DNA of 64,000 bases from Alphaproteobacteria bacterium. Its GTDB lineage: Bacteria > Pseudomonadota > Alphaproteobacteria > Rhizobiales > OSC116. The notes beneath the pieces were generated by a model. It searched no databases and was not told the origin of the DNA. It saw nothing but the letters and a program-made list of their open reading frames with translations. Positions 17,285-24,470 of this stretch are shown here, piece after piece. A program made the position numbers and the translations under genes. Location: assembly GCA_002400495.2 (NCBI GenBank), contig NVQL02000077.1, positions 1 through 64,000 of the forward strand, in the 5' to 3' direction. Every line of letters starts with the position of its first letter. Position 1 is the stretch's first letter.

Positions 17285-17992
17285 TTAAGCTGCGCCTACA
17301 TTGGAGATGGTGGGTAGAGTGTTTTTTATTATTTTGCCATGTTCTAACAATAATTTATTGTCAATCTGCTCCATAACCGCAGGGTCATGGCTGACGATGA
17401 TGAGGGTTTTATCGCCCTCTTCACTTATCTTGCGTAAATGCTCCAATATATTGCGGGCATTGGCCTCATCTAAACTGGCAGTGGGTTCATCAGCTAAAAT
17501 AATCGGCGCGTCTTTAATCAGCGCCCGCGCCAAAGCAATGCGTTGTTTTTCGCCACGTGACATATGGGCAATGGTGCTGTTATGAATGGAGATGGAGAAT
17601 TCATCAGCCAATTTTTCGGCTTTATAAATCATATCTTTAGGGCAGAAAAAGCTGTCAAAACCGGTTGGCACTAAAATATTATCCAATACTGACAATTCAT
17701 CAAGCAATTGAAAATTTTGAAATATCATGCCCAAATTTTGGCTGCGCCATTTATCCCGTTCAACCGAAGCCAGATTATATAGGTTGCTTCTGTTCCAGCT
17801 TACTTTGCCGTTCAGCTTTAAAAACAAGCCTGCAATGGCATAAAGAAAGGTGGTTTTGCCCGAGCCTGATGCGCCAGAAATGACCAATTCACGTTCACCT
17901 TCGAGATTAAAATACGGGACGTCCAGAATTGTTTGGCCATTAATGCCAAATGTGTTAATTTTTAAATTTTGAATTTCAAGTGACTTACTCAT
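17285..17992 (-). CDS. ABC transporter ATPase, LolD/MacB class
   Basis: About 235 aa. Walker A is SGASGSGKTTFL, the signature motif is HMSRGEKQRIALARAL, Walker B is ILADEPTASLD, and the switch histidine is in IIVSHDP. The first in-frame ATG (17998) abuts an AGGAG sequence, so the second ATG (17992), 6 nt from that ribosome site, is the likelier start. It energises the permease that follows directly. Confidence 0.92.
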   Translation of the reverse strand: MSKSLEIQNLKINTFGINGQTILDVPYFNLEGERELVISGASGSGKTTFLYAIAGLFLKLNGKVSWNRSNLYNLASVERDKWRSQNLGMIFQNFQLLDELSVLDNILVPTGFDSFFCPKDMIYKAEKLADEFSISIHNSTIAHMSRGEKQRIALARALIKDAPIILADEPTASLDEANARNILEHLRKISEEGDKTLIIVSHDPAVMEQIDNKLLLEHGKIIKNTLPTISNVGAA

Positions 17993-18016
17993 TACCATCT
18001 CCTATAAATCTTGATT

Positions 18017-18454
18017 TTAATTCATGTCATAATGTGCATTTAATATGCGCACGCGGCTCACAAAGCCAGTTTCTTGGTGGCTCTGAGTGCCTAAATCTAA
18101 CAGGCCAGAAACCACAATTCTGCGGTTATAAGCGATGATTCTAAACGGATAATCGCCGGTTACAAATATAAGATCATCAGGCCAATCGACCTCTGATTCA
18201 CAAAATGGACAGACCGAAAGTGGGGTTTTGGTCAGTACAAAAAAATCACTCTCAACCTTAAGCGGCGGGGCCATATAGCCATAGAAACGCACTTGAAGGC
18301 CATTGAGCTGCTTGGCTTTGTCGCTAAATTGCATGCCAGCTTTATATAATTCACCAAAATAAAGCGGTTTGTCTTGGGCTTGCGCTGCTGCGCCACTACA
18401 CGCCATCAATAATAAAATGGAGATGACCACTCTGTGATAGAATATTTTCACCAT
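18017..18454 (-). CDS. Exported protein, DUF3299-like, partner of the ABC pair
   Basis: About 145 aa. A signal sequence ends near AAAQA. The mature part has LNGLQVRFYGYMAPPLKV followed by FFVLTKTPLSVCPFCESEVDW, the pattern of the DUF3299 group (modify-the-plan GxVxxxGYxxPL then a cysteine pair). The CPFC could bind metal or be redox-active. The start is taken as the second ATG (18454), because GGGAG is only 0 nt from the first. First gene of the ABC operon. A half-site GTAATGTT at 18474-18481, similar to one arm of Zur operators, lies in the short leader, but the second arm is not evident. Confidence 0.7.
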   Translation of the reverse strand: MVKIFYHRVVISILLLMACSGAAAQAQDKPLYFGELYKAGMQFSDKAKQLNGLQVRFYGYMAPPLKVESDFFVLTKTPLSVCPFCESEVDWPDDLIFVTGDYPFRIIAYNRRIVVSGLLDLGTQSHQETGFVSRVRILNAHYDMN

Positions 18455-18490
18455 AATCATCTCCCTTCAGTCTGTAATGTTTTGGTACTT

Positions 18491-18529
18491 AAAAACGAAA
18501 TGAACAGCTCTTACTTGCCGCTCATTTCG
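18491..18529 (-). terminator. Intrinsic terminator of the alkaline phosphatase gene
   Basis: On the minus strand CGAAATGA ... TCATTTCG forms a perfect 8-bp outer stem, with inner pairing of GC-rich arms, followed directly by five T residues. It lies 8 bp after the phosphatase stop codon and separates it from the ABC operon. Confidence 0.72.
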
Positions 18530-18536
18530 GTTTGGG

Positions 18537-20033
18537 TTATTTATCGCTCATGGCTGTTGCATGGTCGATTACATGGTAGATAAAGTTTTGTTCAATTGTG
18601 CCATTTAACAAATGTGACCAAGGGCCAGCGGCATAAACTGCCACGTCAGAACCTGAATGGGTTTCTGAGCCCAATGGAATTAACGCTTGTTGGATGTAAT
18701 CGAGATGTGTTGTATCGACATTGGTTAAGTCTTCACGGGTTGCCACGGTGCCATCTTCATTAAACACGCCACCAGGGCCATTTGTGTAGTTAAGCACGGT
18801 GTAAGGCTTGCCATCTTTTGCAAGGTTGGGTGTGCCATCTTTGGCCAATGATAGGCCTAAAATTGGGTTGCCCAATTTTGCGTAGCCAGACAATGTAAGC
18901 GTATGCGCGTGGTCAGCCGTTACGATGACCAATGTGTCTGACAGGTCAACTTTTGCCAACGCCGCGGCTACGGCGCGGTTAAAGGCAGCGCCATCTTCAA
19001 GCGCACGGGCGGCATTGCCAGCATGATGAGCATGGTCTACACGGCCAGATTCGACGGCTAAAAAATAACCATTTTCATTTTTTGACAGCAGGTCAATGGC
19101 TTTGCTGGTCATTTCGGCCAATGAAGGTTCGCCGCCTTTGTCGTTGGCACGATCGGCTTCATATTCCATATGTGATGAGTTGAACAAGCCAAGCACTTTG
19201 GGGTTTGAAGCTAAGTCAATTTTATCAAAACCTGCTTGGTTCCAAACATATTGATGATTGTTAGATTTGGCTGTCCATTCAGCGGTTAAATCACGGCCAT
19301 CTGTACGTTTGCCGTTTTTGCCTTCACCATCTACAGTTTCTTTGGTGATAAAGTGACGGCGGCCACCGCCAAATACAACGTCGATGCCATCACCATGAGC
19401 AAAGCTTAAAAGTTGTGAGGCAATGTCTTCGCAGCCTTCTGCAACTTTGCTGTCATCTTCCCAGTTACGGTCGGCACTGTGTGAATATGTGGCGGCTGGT
19501 GTGGCGTGGGTGATGCGGGCGGTTGAAACAATGCCTGTTGCCATGCCTGCATCTTCAGCCAATTCGGCGAATGTCGATACGCTGGCGGCGGCGGAGGCTT
19601 TACAATCGCCGCGCCCTGCACTGTCATCAATGCTCAACACGCCTTGCTTGGTTTTTACGCCGGTGACAATGGCAGACATTGTGCCCGCGCTATCAGGTGT
19701 TTGGGCATCAGTATTGTAAGTTTTCACCAAAGCTAGGTTGGGCAAAGCTTCATAGCTCAGGATGTTATCTTCGCCGCTCATGCCTTTTTTCTGGCCGTCA
19801 TAAATACGAAGTGCGGCGTTCGAATTTACGCCATTACCATCGGCCACAAACACAATTACGTTTTTGGCTTGGTTGGTATTTACCTGTTGAGCTAATTTTT
19901 GTTGCAGAGTTTTTTGGCCATTTACATACCAAATATCTTGGGTTTTATCTGCGGCCACGCCAATATAAGTGGTGCTGGTCAATAAAGCTGATGTAAGGCC
20001 AATGATTAGGCCTAAGTTGCGAAATTTTTTCAT
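18537..20033 (-). CDS. phoA: Secreted alkaline phosphatase (PhoA family)
   Basis: 498 aa with an N-terminal signal sequence (LGLIIGLTSALLTSTTYIGVAA). Active-site parts are VFVADGNGVNSNA (first metal aspartate), TPDSAGTMSAIVTG with the nucleophilic serine, ATYSHSADRNWEDD, ESGRVDHAHHAGNAARAL, ADHAHTLT, and the late histidine in SETHSGSDVAVYA. It releases phosphate from organic esters in the periplasm. A Pho box lies upstream and an intrinsic terminator downstream, so it is a single-gene unit induced by phosphate shortage. Confidence 0.93.
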   Translation of the reverse strand: MKKFRNLGLIIGLTSALLTSTTYIGVAADKTQDIWYVNGQKTLQQKLAQQVNTNQAKNVIVFVADGNGVNSNAALRIYDGQKKGMSGEDNILSYEALPNLALVKTYNTDAQTPDSAGTMSAIVTGVKTKQGVLSIDDSAGRGDCKASAAASVSTFAELAEDAGMATGIVSTARITHATPAATYSHSADRNWEDDSKVAEGCEDIASQLLSFAHGDGIDVVFGGGRRHFITKETVDGEGKNGKRTDGRDLTAEWTAKSNNHQYVWNQAGFDKIDLASNPKVLGLFNSSHMEYEADRANDKGGEPSLAEMTSKAIDLLSKNENGYFLAVESGRVDHAHHAGNAARALEDGAAFNRAVAAALAKVDLSDTLVIVTADHAHTLTLSGYAKLGNPILGLSLAKDGTPNLAKDGKPYTVLNYTNGPGGVFNEDGTVATREDLTNVDTTHLDYIQQALIPLGSETHSGSDVAVYAAGPWSHLLNGTIEQNFIYHVIDHATAMSDK

Positions 20034-20092
20034 TATCTATTCCTCAATATCTATCTGATTTTGGACTACAGATTGAGACATAAGAAAATCAT

Positions 20093-20121
20093 ATGACAGG
20101 TAGATGATGATTTTGTGACAA
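20093..20121 (-). promoter_or_regulatory. Pho box upstream of alkaline phosphatase
   Basis: On the minus strand TTGTCAC and CTGTCAT start exactly 22 bp apart, that is two 11-bp Pho-box periods. The unit between them, TCATCAT, matches the consensus 7-mer at 4 of 7 positions. Located 60-88 bp upstream of the phosphatase ATG. PhoB control is inferred. Confidence 0.65.
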
Positions 20122-20161
20122 TTTTAATTTCGTTAACAGATGTTTATATCTTGTTAGACGG

Positions 20162-21130
20162 TTATAAAATCATCTGCCAATCTTGGCGATTTATGCCGTT
20201 GCCAGCATTTAAATGACCGCCAAAATCTGCATATGGTTGGCTGCTGATATGCTCAAAGCCCGTTTTTTTATAGAGGTGTAAAGCCGCATCAAGGCAATCG
20301 ACCGTCCAAAATTCTATTTTTTTGTATTTTTTAATGCGGGCAAATTTTATTACCTGCTCAATTAAGCTGCTGCCTAAACCCATGCCGCGCGCCACGGGGT
20401 CTACATAAAGCAACCGCAATTTGGCCACGCCATCACCGCCATTGACACAGAAGATGGAGCCGATGATTTTGTCGTCACATTCGGCAATCCAGCATTTTTC
20501 TATGGCTTGGTCATAATCATCAATATAATCTGCGACGACTTGGCTAACCACTGCCTCATAGCCGTTGCCAAAACCATATTCTAAATCATAAAGCACGCTT
20601 TGGCGGTGGGCGATATAGGCTAGATCACCAACCTCTGGTTCGCGCAATATATAGGGTTTTTGGGTTTTTTCTGGGGGGGCGATGATGTGTTGAATTTTGG
20701 CCATTGCTGCTACCAATTCGCTAGATTGAGCGGGGTTGATGTCATTATATAGCTGGCCTGTTTGCTCGATGGAGCGTTGGCGTAGGTCAATGCGTGCGGC
20801 CTCGCCTATGGCGCTGAGTGAAAGTAAAGACTGGCGTTTGTCTTGATTGTTGGGCATGCGGGTTATGATGCCAGCTTTGGTAAGTTTATTGAGCACACGG
20901 CTGAGATAGCCTGCATCAACGCTTAACATTTGCCCCAATTGGCTGGCGACTAGATGATCCACTTCGCCCAGTTCATATATGATGCGGGCTTCCATTAGAT
21001 TATATTGGCTTTTAAATAGGCCTTCGTTGAGCAAGCCCATTAGGCGGGTGTAGAAACGGTTAAATTGGCGGATTTGTTCAATTTGTTGGTCATTGACTGT
21101 GGGCATAATGTTTTCCAGATGAGTGTTCAT
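20162..21130 (-). CDS. MarR-family regulator fused to GNAT acetyltransferase
   Basis: 322 aa in two parts. Residues 15 to about 155 are a MarR winged helix (MEARIIYELGEVDHLVASQLGQML, LSRVLNKLTKAGIITRMPNNQDKR). Residues 160-322 are a GNAT domain with the acetyl-CoA loop VARGMGLGSSLIEQ and ALHLYKKTGFEH. This fusion is common in proteobacteria, but its acetylation target is generally unknown. The start could be 21130 or 21106 (MPTVND); only the latter has a GGA-containing site. Two 15-bp direct repeats, 21 bp apart, sit just upstream and may be its own operator. Confidence 0.9.
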   Translation of the reverse strand: MNTHLENIMPTVNDQQIEQIRQFNRFYTRLMGLLNEGLFKSQYNLMEARIIYELGEVDHLVASQLGQMLSVDAGYLSRVLNKLTKAGIITRMPNNQDKRQSLLSLSAIGEAARIDLRQRSIEQTGQLYNDINPAQSSELVAAMAKIQHIIAPPEKTQKPYILREPEVGDLAYIAHRQSVLYDLEYGFGNGYEAVVSQVVADYIDDYDQAIEKCWIAECDDKIIGSIFCVNGGDGVAKLRLLYVDPVARGMGLGSSLIEQVIKFARIKKYKKIEFWTVDCLDAALHLYKKTGFEHISSQPYADFGGHLNAGNGINRQDWQMIL

Positions 21131-21141
21131 GCTAAAGTCAT

Positions 21142-21177
21142 GTATTTAGTTGCTTTTGTCAAGTATTTAGTTGCTTT
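21142..21177. repeat. Two 15-bp direct repeats, candidate MarR operator
   Basis: GTATTTAGTTGCTTT occurs at 21142-21156 and 21163-21177, a 21-bp period or two helical turns. They lie 12-47 bp upstream of the MarR-GNAT start, where an autoregulatory site would be expected. TTGACA (minus strand) falls between them. Confidence 0.55.
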
Positions 21178-21382
21178 GCTGCTGTGGGTGCTTGCGTCAG
21201 CCCGTGGGGTAGCGCTCCTGCCTAGGCTCTGGAAGTCTCATTTTTTCGTTCGGCTTTGCCTCTCTTTTTATCGTTCGCGTTGCTCTCTATTAGCACTAGC
21301 GTGCGTTCGCTCCGCTCTCTTGCCGCGCCTAACGGCGACGCGCGGTCGCGCTTGCCTCAGCCTGAAGGCTTCGGGCTTTTTT
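21178..21382 (+). other. GC-rich orphan segment ending in an intrinsic terminator; possible small RNA
   Basis: About 200 bp of unusually GC-rich DNA with repeated CGTTCG-type words, between two AT-rich genes. It ends in AGCCTGA, loop AGGCT, TCGGGCT and six T residues (21359-21382), a plus-strand terminator with no plus-strand gene before it. A rightward ORF through it has an unnatural composition and I do not accept it. A small RNA, a repeat remnant, or an antisense-blocking terminator are all possible. Confidence 0.4.
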
Positions 21383-21405
21383 ACCCATGAAAGGTTTTAA
21401 GGGGG

Positions 21406-22638
21406 CTATGCTGTAGCCAGTGCAAGCCCGTCAACTACGGCGGTGAAAACGCTGGATAGTCTGAATTTTGCGTGTGGGAATATATTGCGCAGAACTGATT
21501 GCACCATGTGCATTTGGCTTGAGCCGCCGACGTAAATTATTTGGCTGACTTGTTCGGGTTTGCAGCTTGCTTTATGTAATGTGTCATGGACGCTTTGGTC
21601 GATTGTTTGGCAAAGTTCGGCCATAATTCGTGCTAGATCGGCTTGGTTGATGCCGACATAAAGACCATCATCAATCAGGTCTAGGGCTATTTTGGCCGCG
21701 CCTTGTTCGGTTTGGTTGGCGGTGATTTTGGCGGTTTCGGCCAGAAATGCTAGTTCATGCCCTGCCCTGTCGGCGATCAATCGGGTCAATCGGGCAAATA
21801 GCTGTGGCTCGAAGGCTTGGCGTTGTATATCGCGCACAGTTTTTTTAAGTTCAGGCGTATAGCAGAATGGGATTTTCTCCCAGGTGGCTAGGTCGTGAAA
21901 AATTGAATTGGGCGCGGTGACCACGCCTTCACTCATTATTTTCTTTAGCTGTGCGCCCTTGCCAAGCAGCGGCATAAAATATTCTAAATTTAGTATTTTG
22001 TCAAAATTTGTGCCGCCTAGGCGTACGCCGTGCGAGGCTAGAATGTTGATTTCCTTACCTGTTTCAAACAGGCAATAGTCCGATGTACCACCGCCAATAT
22101 CGACAATTAAACCCAATTCGCCGGTTTGGTTATCTACAGATGCAGCCAATGCTGCGGCCTCTGGTTCAAACATAAATTCAACGCTTTTAAAGCCAGCGCG
22201 GCTATAACATTCGCGTAGATCTTGCTCGGCTTTCTCATTGCGTTTGGCATCAGCAGAATGAAAATAAACAGGGCGACCAGAGAGGGCGTGGTCAAAGCTT
22301 ACGCCTTCACTTTGTTCGGCAGAGCGCTTTAAGGCGCTTAGAAATTCGGCAATAATGTCGTAAAAATCAAAATGTTTGCCAATAATCATGCGTTTTTCGG
22401 CCATTAAACTGGTACCCAGCACGCTTTTAAGCGCACGCATATAGCGGCCATCAACACCATTTAGCAGGTTTTGATTGGCAGTTGAACCGAATCGCACCCG
22501 CTGGTCATCAAAATCAAAAAACACTGATGTTGGTAAGGTGTCATTATCTGGTTCGACCTGAATGCGCTTTATTTTACCATCAACTAGGGTGGCGGCCGCC
22601 GAATTGGAAGTGCCAAAATCTATACCTAAAGTCGCCAT
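21406..22638 (-). CDS. Hsp70-family protein, YegD-like
   Basis: About 410 aa, matching YegD-type chaperone-like ATPases that lack the substrate-binding lid of DnaK. LGIDFGTSNSAAA is the phosphate-1 loop, LIVDIGGGTSDYCLF phosphate-2, and IIYVGGSSQMHMVQ the adenosine loop. The ATG at 22638 is chosen because GGGGAG lies 7 nt upstream and the ATPase motif starts at residue 4. No DnaJ or GrpE partner is nearby. Client unknown. Confidence 0.9.
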   Translation of the reverse strand: MATLGIDFGTSNSAAATLVDGKIKRIQVEPDNDTLPTSVFFDFDDQRVRFGSTANQNLLNGVDGRYMRALKSVLGTSLMAEKRMIIGKHFDFYDIIAEFLSALKRSAEQSEGVSFDHALSGRPVYFHSADAKRNEKAEQDLRECYSRAGFKSVEFMFEPEAAALAASVDNQTGELGLIVDIGGGTSDYCLFETGKEINILASHGVRLGGTNFDKILNLEYFMPLLGKGAQLKKIMSEGVVTAPNSIFHDLATWEKIPFCYTPELKKTVRDIQRQAFEPQLFARLTRLIADRAGHELAFLAETAKITANQTEQGAAKIALDLIDDGLYVGINQADLARIMAELCQTIDQSVHDTLHKASCKPEQVSQIIYVGGSSQMHMVQSVLRNIFPHAKFRLSSVFTAVVDGLALATA

Positions 22639-22749
22639 GCCTGTCTCCCCTTGCGCAGACAATTCTTATATGTAGTGGCGGCTGATTTGGCAAGACTTAA
22701 CTATATTTTGAGGCTTTTTATGCATATTGGCCGCAATAAGGGTCAAATT

Positions 22750-23343
22750 ATGCAAGCAAATCAAAACATCATTCAAAAACAATATTTATTGCGCGAATTT
22801 TACGATCAACATGCTGCGGACATTGAAAAATTATGCCAAAATTGCGATTGGCAGAACGCCTATTATGAGCCAAAAAAAGCATTAAACCTGTTGAATGGCG
22901 ACTGCAAAACTGATGGGGTGAATGTACAAGTTTTTGCATTGTTTAACTTGCATGATGATCGGGATGAACTGGTGGCTTTTTTTCCGTATAATGTGCAGAA
23001 TAACCGTTGGTTTTTGCCGATAAAGTGCTTTATTTCGTGGTGGGATGAGTTGATTGATAATAATGTGCCGCTGATCCACCGAGATTATACTCAGGTGAGC
23101 TTTTATTATTTGGCTTATTTCCTCAAAGAAGAAAAAGCCATTTTGCTCATTCATCAATGTTTGGATGAAAAATTTATTGCAGCCTGCGACGATAGTGCTG
23201 TGCATATTAATACAGTTTATAATGGTTCTAATACAGGCTATAAAATCTACCTAAGCAACTCAAATATAACAAGTTTTTGTAAGTTACACTATGCCAAAAT
23301 TGCCGAAACGTTGCGCATCAAAATTAGAGACATTCTAAGCTAG
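22750..23343 (+). CDS. Unknown protein, possibly half of a CelD/BcsL-type acetyltransferase
   Basis: About 197 aa from the ATG at 22750, which follows AAGGG; the frame is open further upstream. No signal or membrane segment. The stretch ELVAFFPYNVQNNRWFLPIKCF ... WWDELIDNNVPLIHRDYTQVSFYYL resembles the N-terminal half of CelD/BcsL GNAT proteins (policy of 'vaLLPl ... TPLidr'), but no acetyl-CoA binding half follows. Treat the assignment as weak. Single gene, divergent from the Hsp70-like gene. Confidence 0.6.
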   Translation: MQANQNIIQKQYLLREFYDQHAADIEKLCQNCDWQNAYYEPKKALNLLNGDCKTDGVNVQVFALFNLHDDRDELVAFFPYNVQNNRWFLPIKCFISWWDELIDNNVPLIHRDYTQVSFYYLAYFLKEEKAILLIHQCLDEKFIAACDDSAVHINTVYNGSNTGYKIYLSNSNITSFCKLHYAKIAETLRIKIRDILS

Positions 23344-23390
23344 GTAAATCAACAGATTCGTGACTTGACTTTTAATTGATCAATTGCAAA

Positions 23391-23409
23391 GACAATGATA
23401 TTGATTATT
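23391..23409 (+). promoter_or_regulatory. Fur box upstream of ferric-iron ABC transporter
   Basis: GACAATGATATTGATTATT agrees with the 19-bp Fur consensus GATAATGATAATCATTATC at 15 of 19 positions. It ends 14 bp before the ATG of the binding-protein gene, so bound Fur would block expression under iron sufficiency. Regulation is inferred. Confidence 0.62.
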
Positions 23410-23423
23410 AAAAAAGTATTGTT

Positions 23424-24455
23424 ATGAAAAAAACCTTAGTTAAATCACTGTTATGCCTGACCTCACTGGTGGCAATGATTGCCCCACAAGCGGCAATTGC
23501 GGCTGAAGAAATTAACATTTATTCTTATCGCCAACCGTTTTTAATGCAACCCATTATTGATCAATTTCAGGCTGACACTGGCATTGTGGTCAACAGTATT
23601 TACGCCAATAAAGGCTTGGTCGAAAAAGTTAAAGCCGCGCAAGGTAAAAGTGGTGCCGACCTTATTTTAACCGTTGATATTGGCCGTTTGATCAATGCGG
23701 TTGATGCCGATTTAGCCGATGCGGTGAGCAGTGATATATTGACCAGCAACATCCCTGCTGAATTTCGCGATGCTGATGGCAAATGGTTTGGCATCACCAC
23801 ACGAGCGCGGGTGGTTTATGCGTCTCGCGAGCGGGTGGCACAAAATAACATCACTTATGAAGAATTGGCTGACCCTAAATGGCGCGCCAAAATTTGCATT
23901 CGTTCTGGCCAACATGCTTATAATTTGGCATTGTTCGCCTCGATGATTGCCCATCATGGTGAAGCTGACGCCCAAAAGTGGCTTGCAGGCCTTAAAGCCA
24001 ATTTAGCACATTCGCCCAAAGGCAATGACCGCGCCCAAGCCCAAAGCATTTATAATGGCGAATGTGACTTAGCACTGGCCAATACCTATTATATGGGGCA
24101 AATGCAAACCAATGAGAAAAACCCTGAACAGATGGATTGGGCGGATAGCGTCAAGCTGATTTTTCCCAATGCTGATGATCGTGGGTCGCATATGAATTTA
24201 TCGGGTGTTATGGTGGTTAAAGGCGCGCCGAATAGAGATAACGCGGTTAAATTCGTCGAATATCTATCGGCTGATAAAGCTCAAAAACTCTATGCTGAAG
24301 CCAATTTTGAATATCCTGTTAAGGTGGGGGTTGAAATATCCGAGTTGGTGCAAAGTTGGGGCGCATTAAAAGCTGATAAATTACCGCTAACCACCATTGC
24401 CAAGCATCGCAAACGGGCGAGTGAATTGGTTGATATTGTTGGCTTTGACGACTAA
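23424..24455 (+). CDS. fbpA: Ferric-iron ABC transporter, periplasmic binding protein (FbpA/FutA type)
   Basis: 343 aa. The signal sequence ends at AAIAA near residue 27. EINIYSYRQPFLMQPI begins the mature domain, as in FutA/FbpA proteins. ICIRSGQHAYNLALFASMIAHHGEADAQKW and the late tyrosine pair in LANTYYMGQM (iron ligands in the family) identify the class. It binds Fe(III) in the periplasm and delivers it to the permease encoded 15 bp downstream. Preceded by a Fur box. Confidence 0.9.
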   Translation: MKKTLVKSLLCLTSLVAMIAPQAAIAAEEINIYSYRQPFLMQPIIDQFQADTGIVVNSIYANKGLVEKVKAAQGKSGADLILTVDIGRLINAVDADLADAVSSDILTSNIPAEFRDADGKWFGITTRARVVYASRERVAQNNITYEELADPKWRAKICIRSGQHAYNLALFASMIAHHGEADAQKWLAGLKANLAHSPKGNDRAQAQSIYNGECDLALANTYYMGQMQTNEKNPEQMDWADSVKLIFPNADDRGSHMNLSGVMVVKGAPNRDNAVKFVEYLSADKAQKLYAEANFEYPVKVGVEISELVQSWGALKADKLPLTTIAKHRKRASELVDIVGFDD

Positions 24456-24470
24456 ACGCATTGGATAATC

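Noticed and set aside
18474-18481. Zur operator upstream of the ABC operon
   Set aside because: Only one arm, GTAATGTT, is present. The second arm does not match, so I record it as a half-site and not as a regulatory feature.
21065-21400. 111-codon rightward frame across the MarR start and the GC-rich segment
   Set aside because: The translation is dominated by Leu, Arg, Ser and Cys with no domain character, and it runs antisense into the MarR gene.
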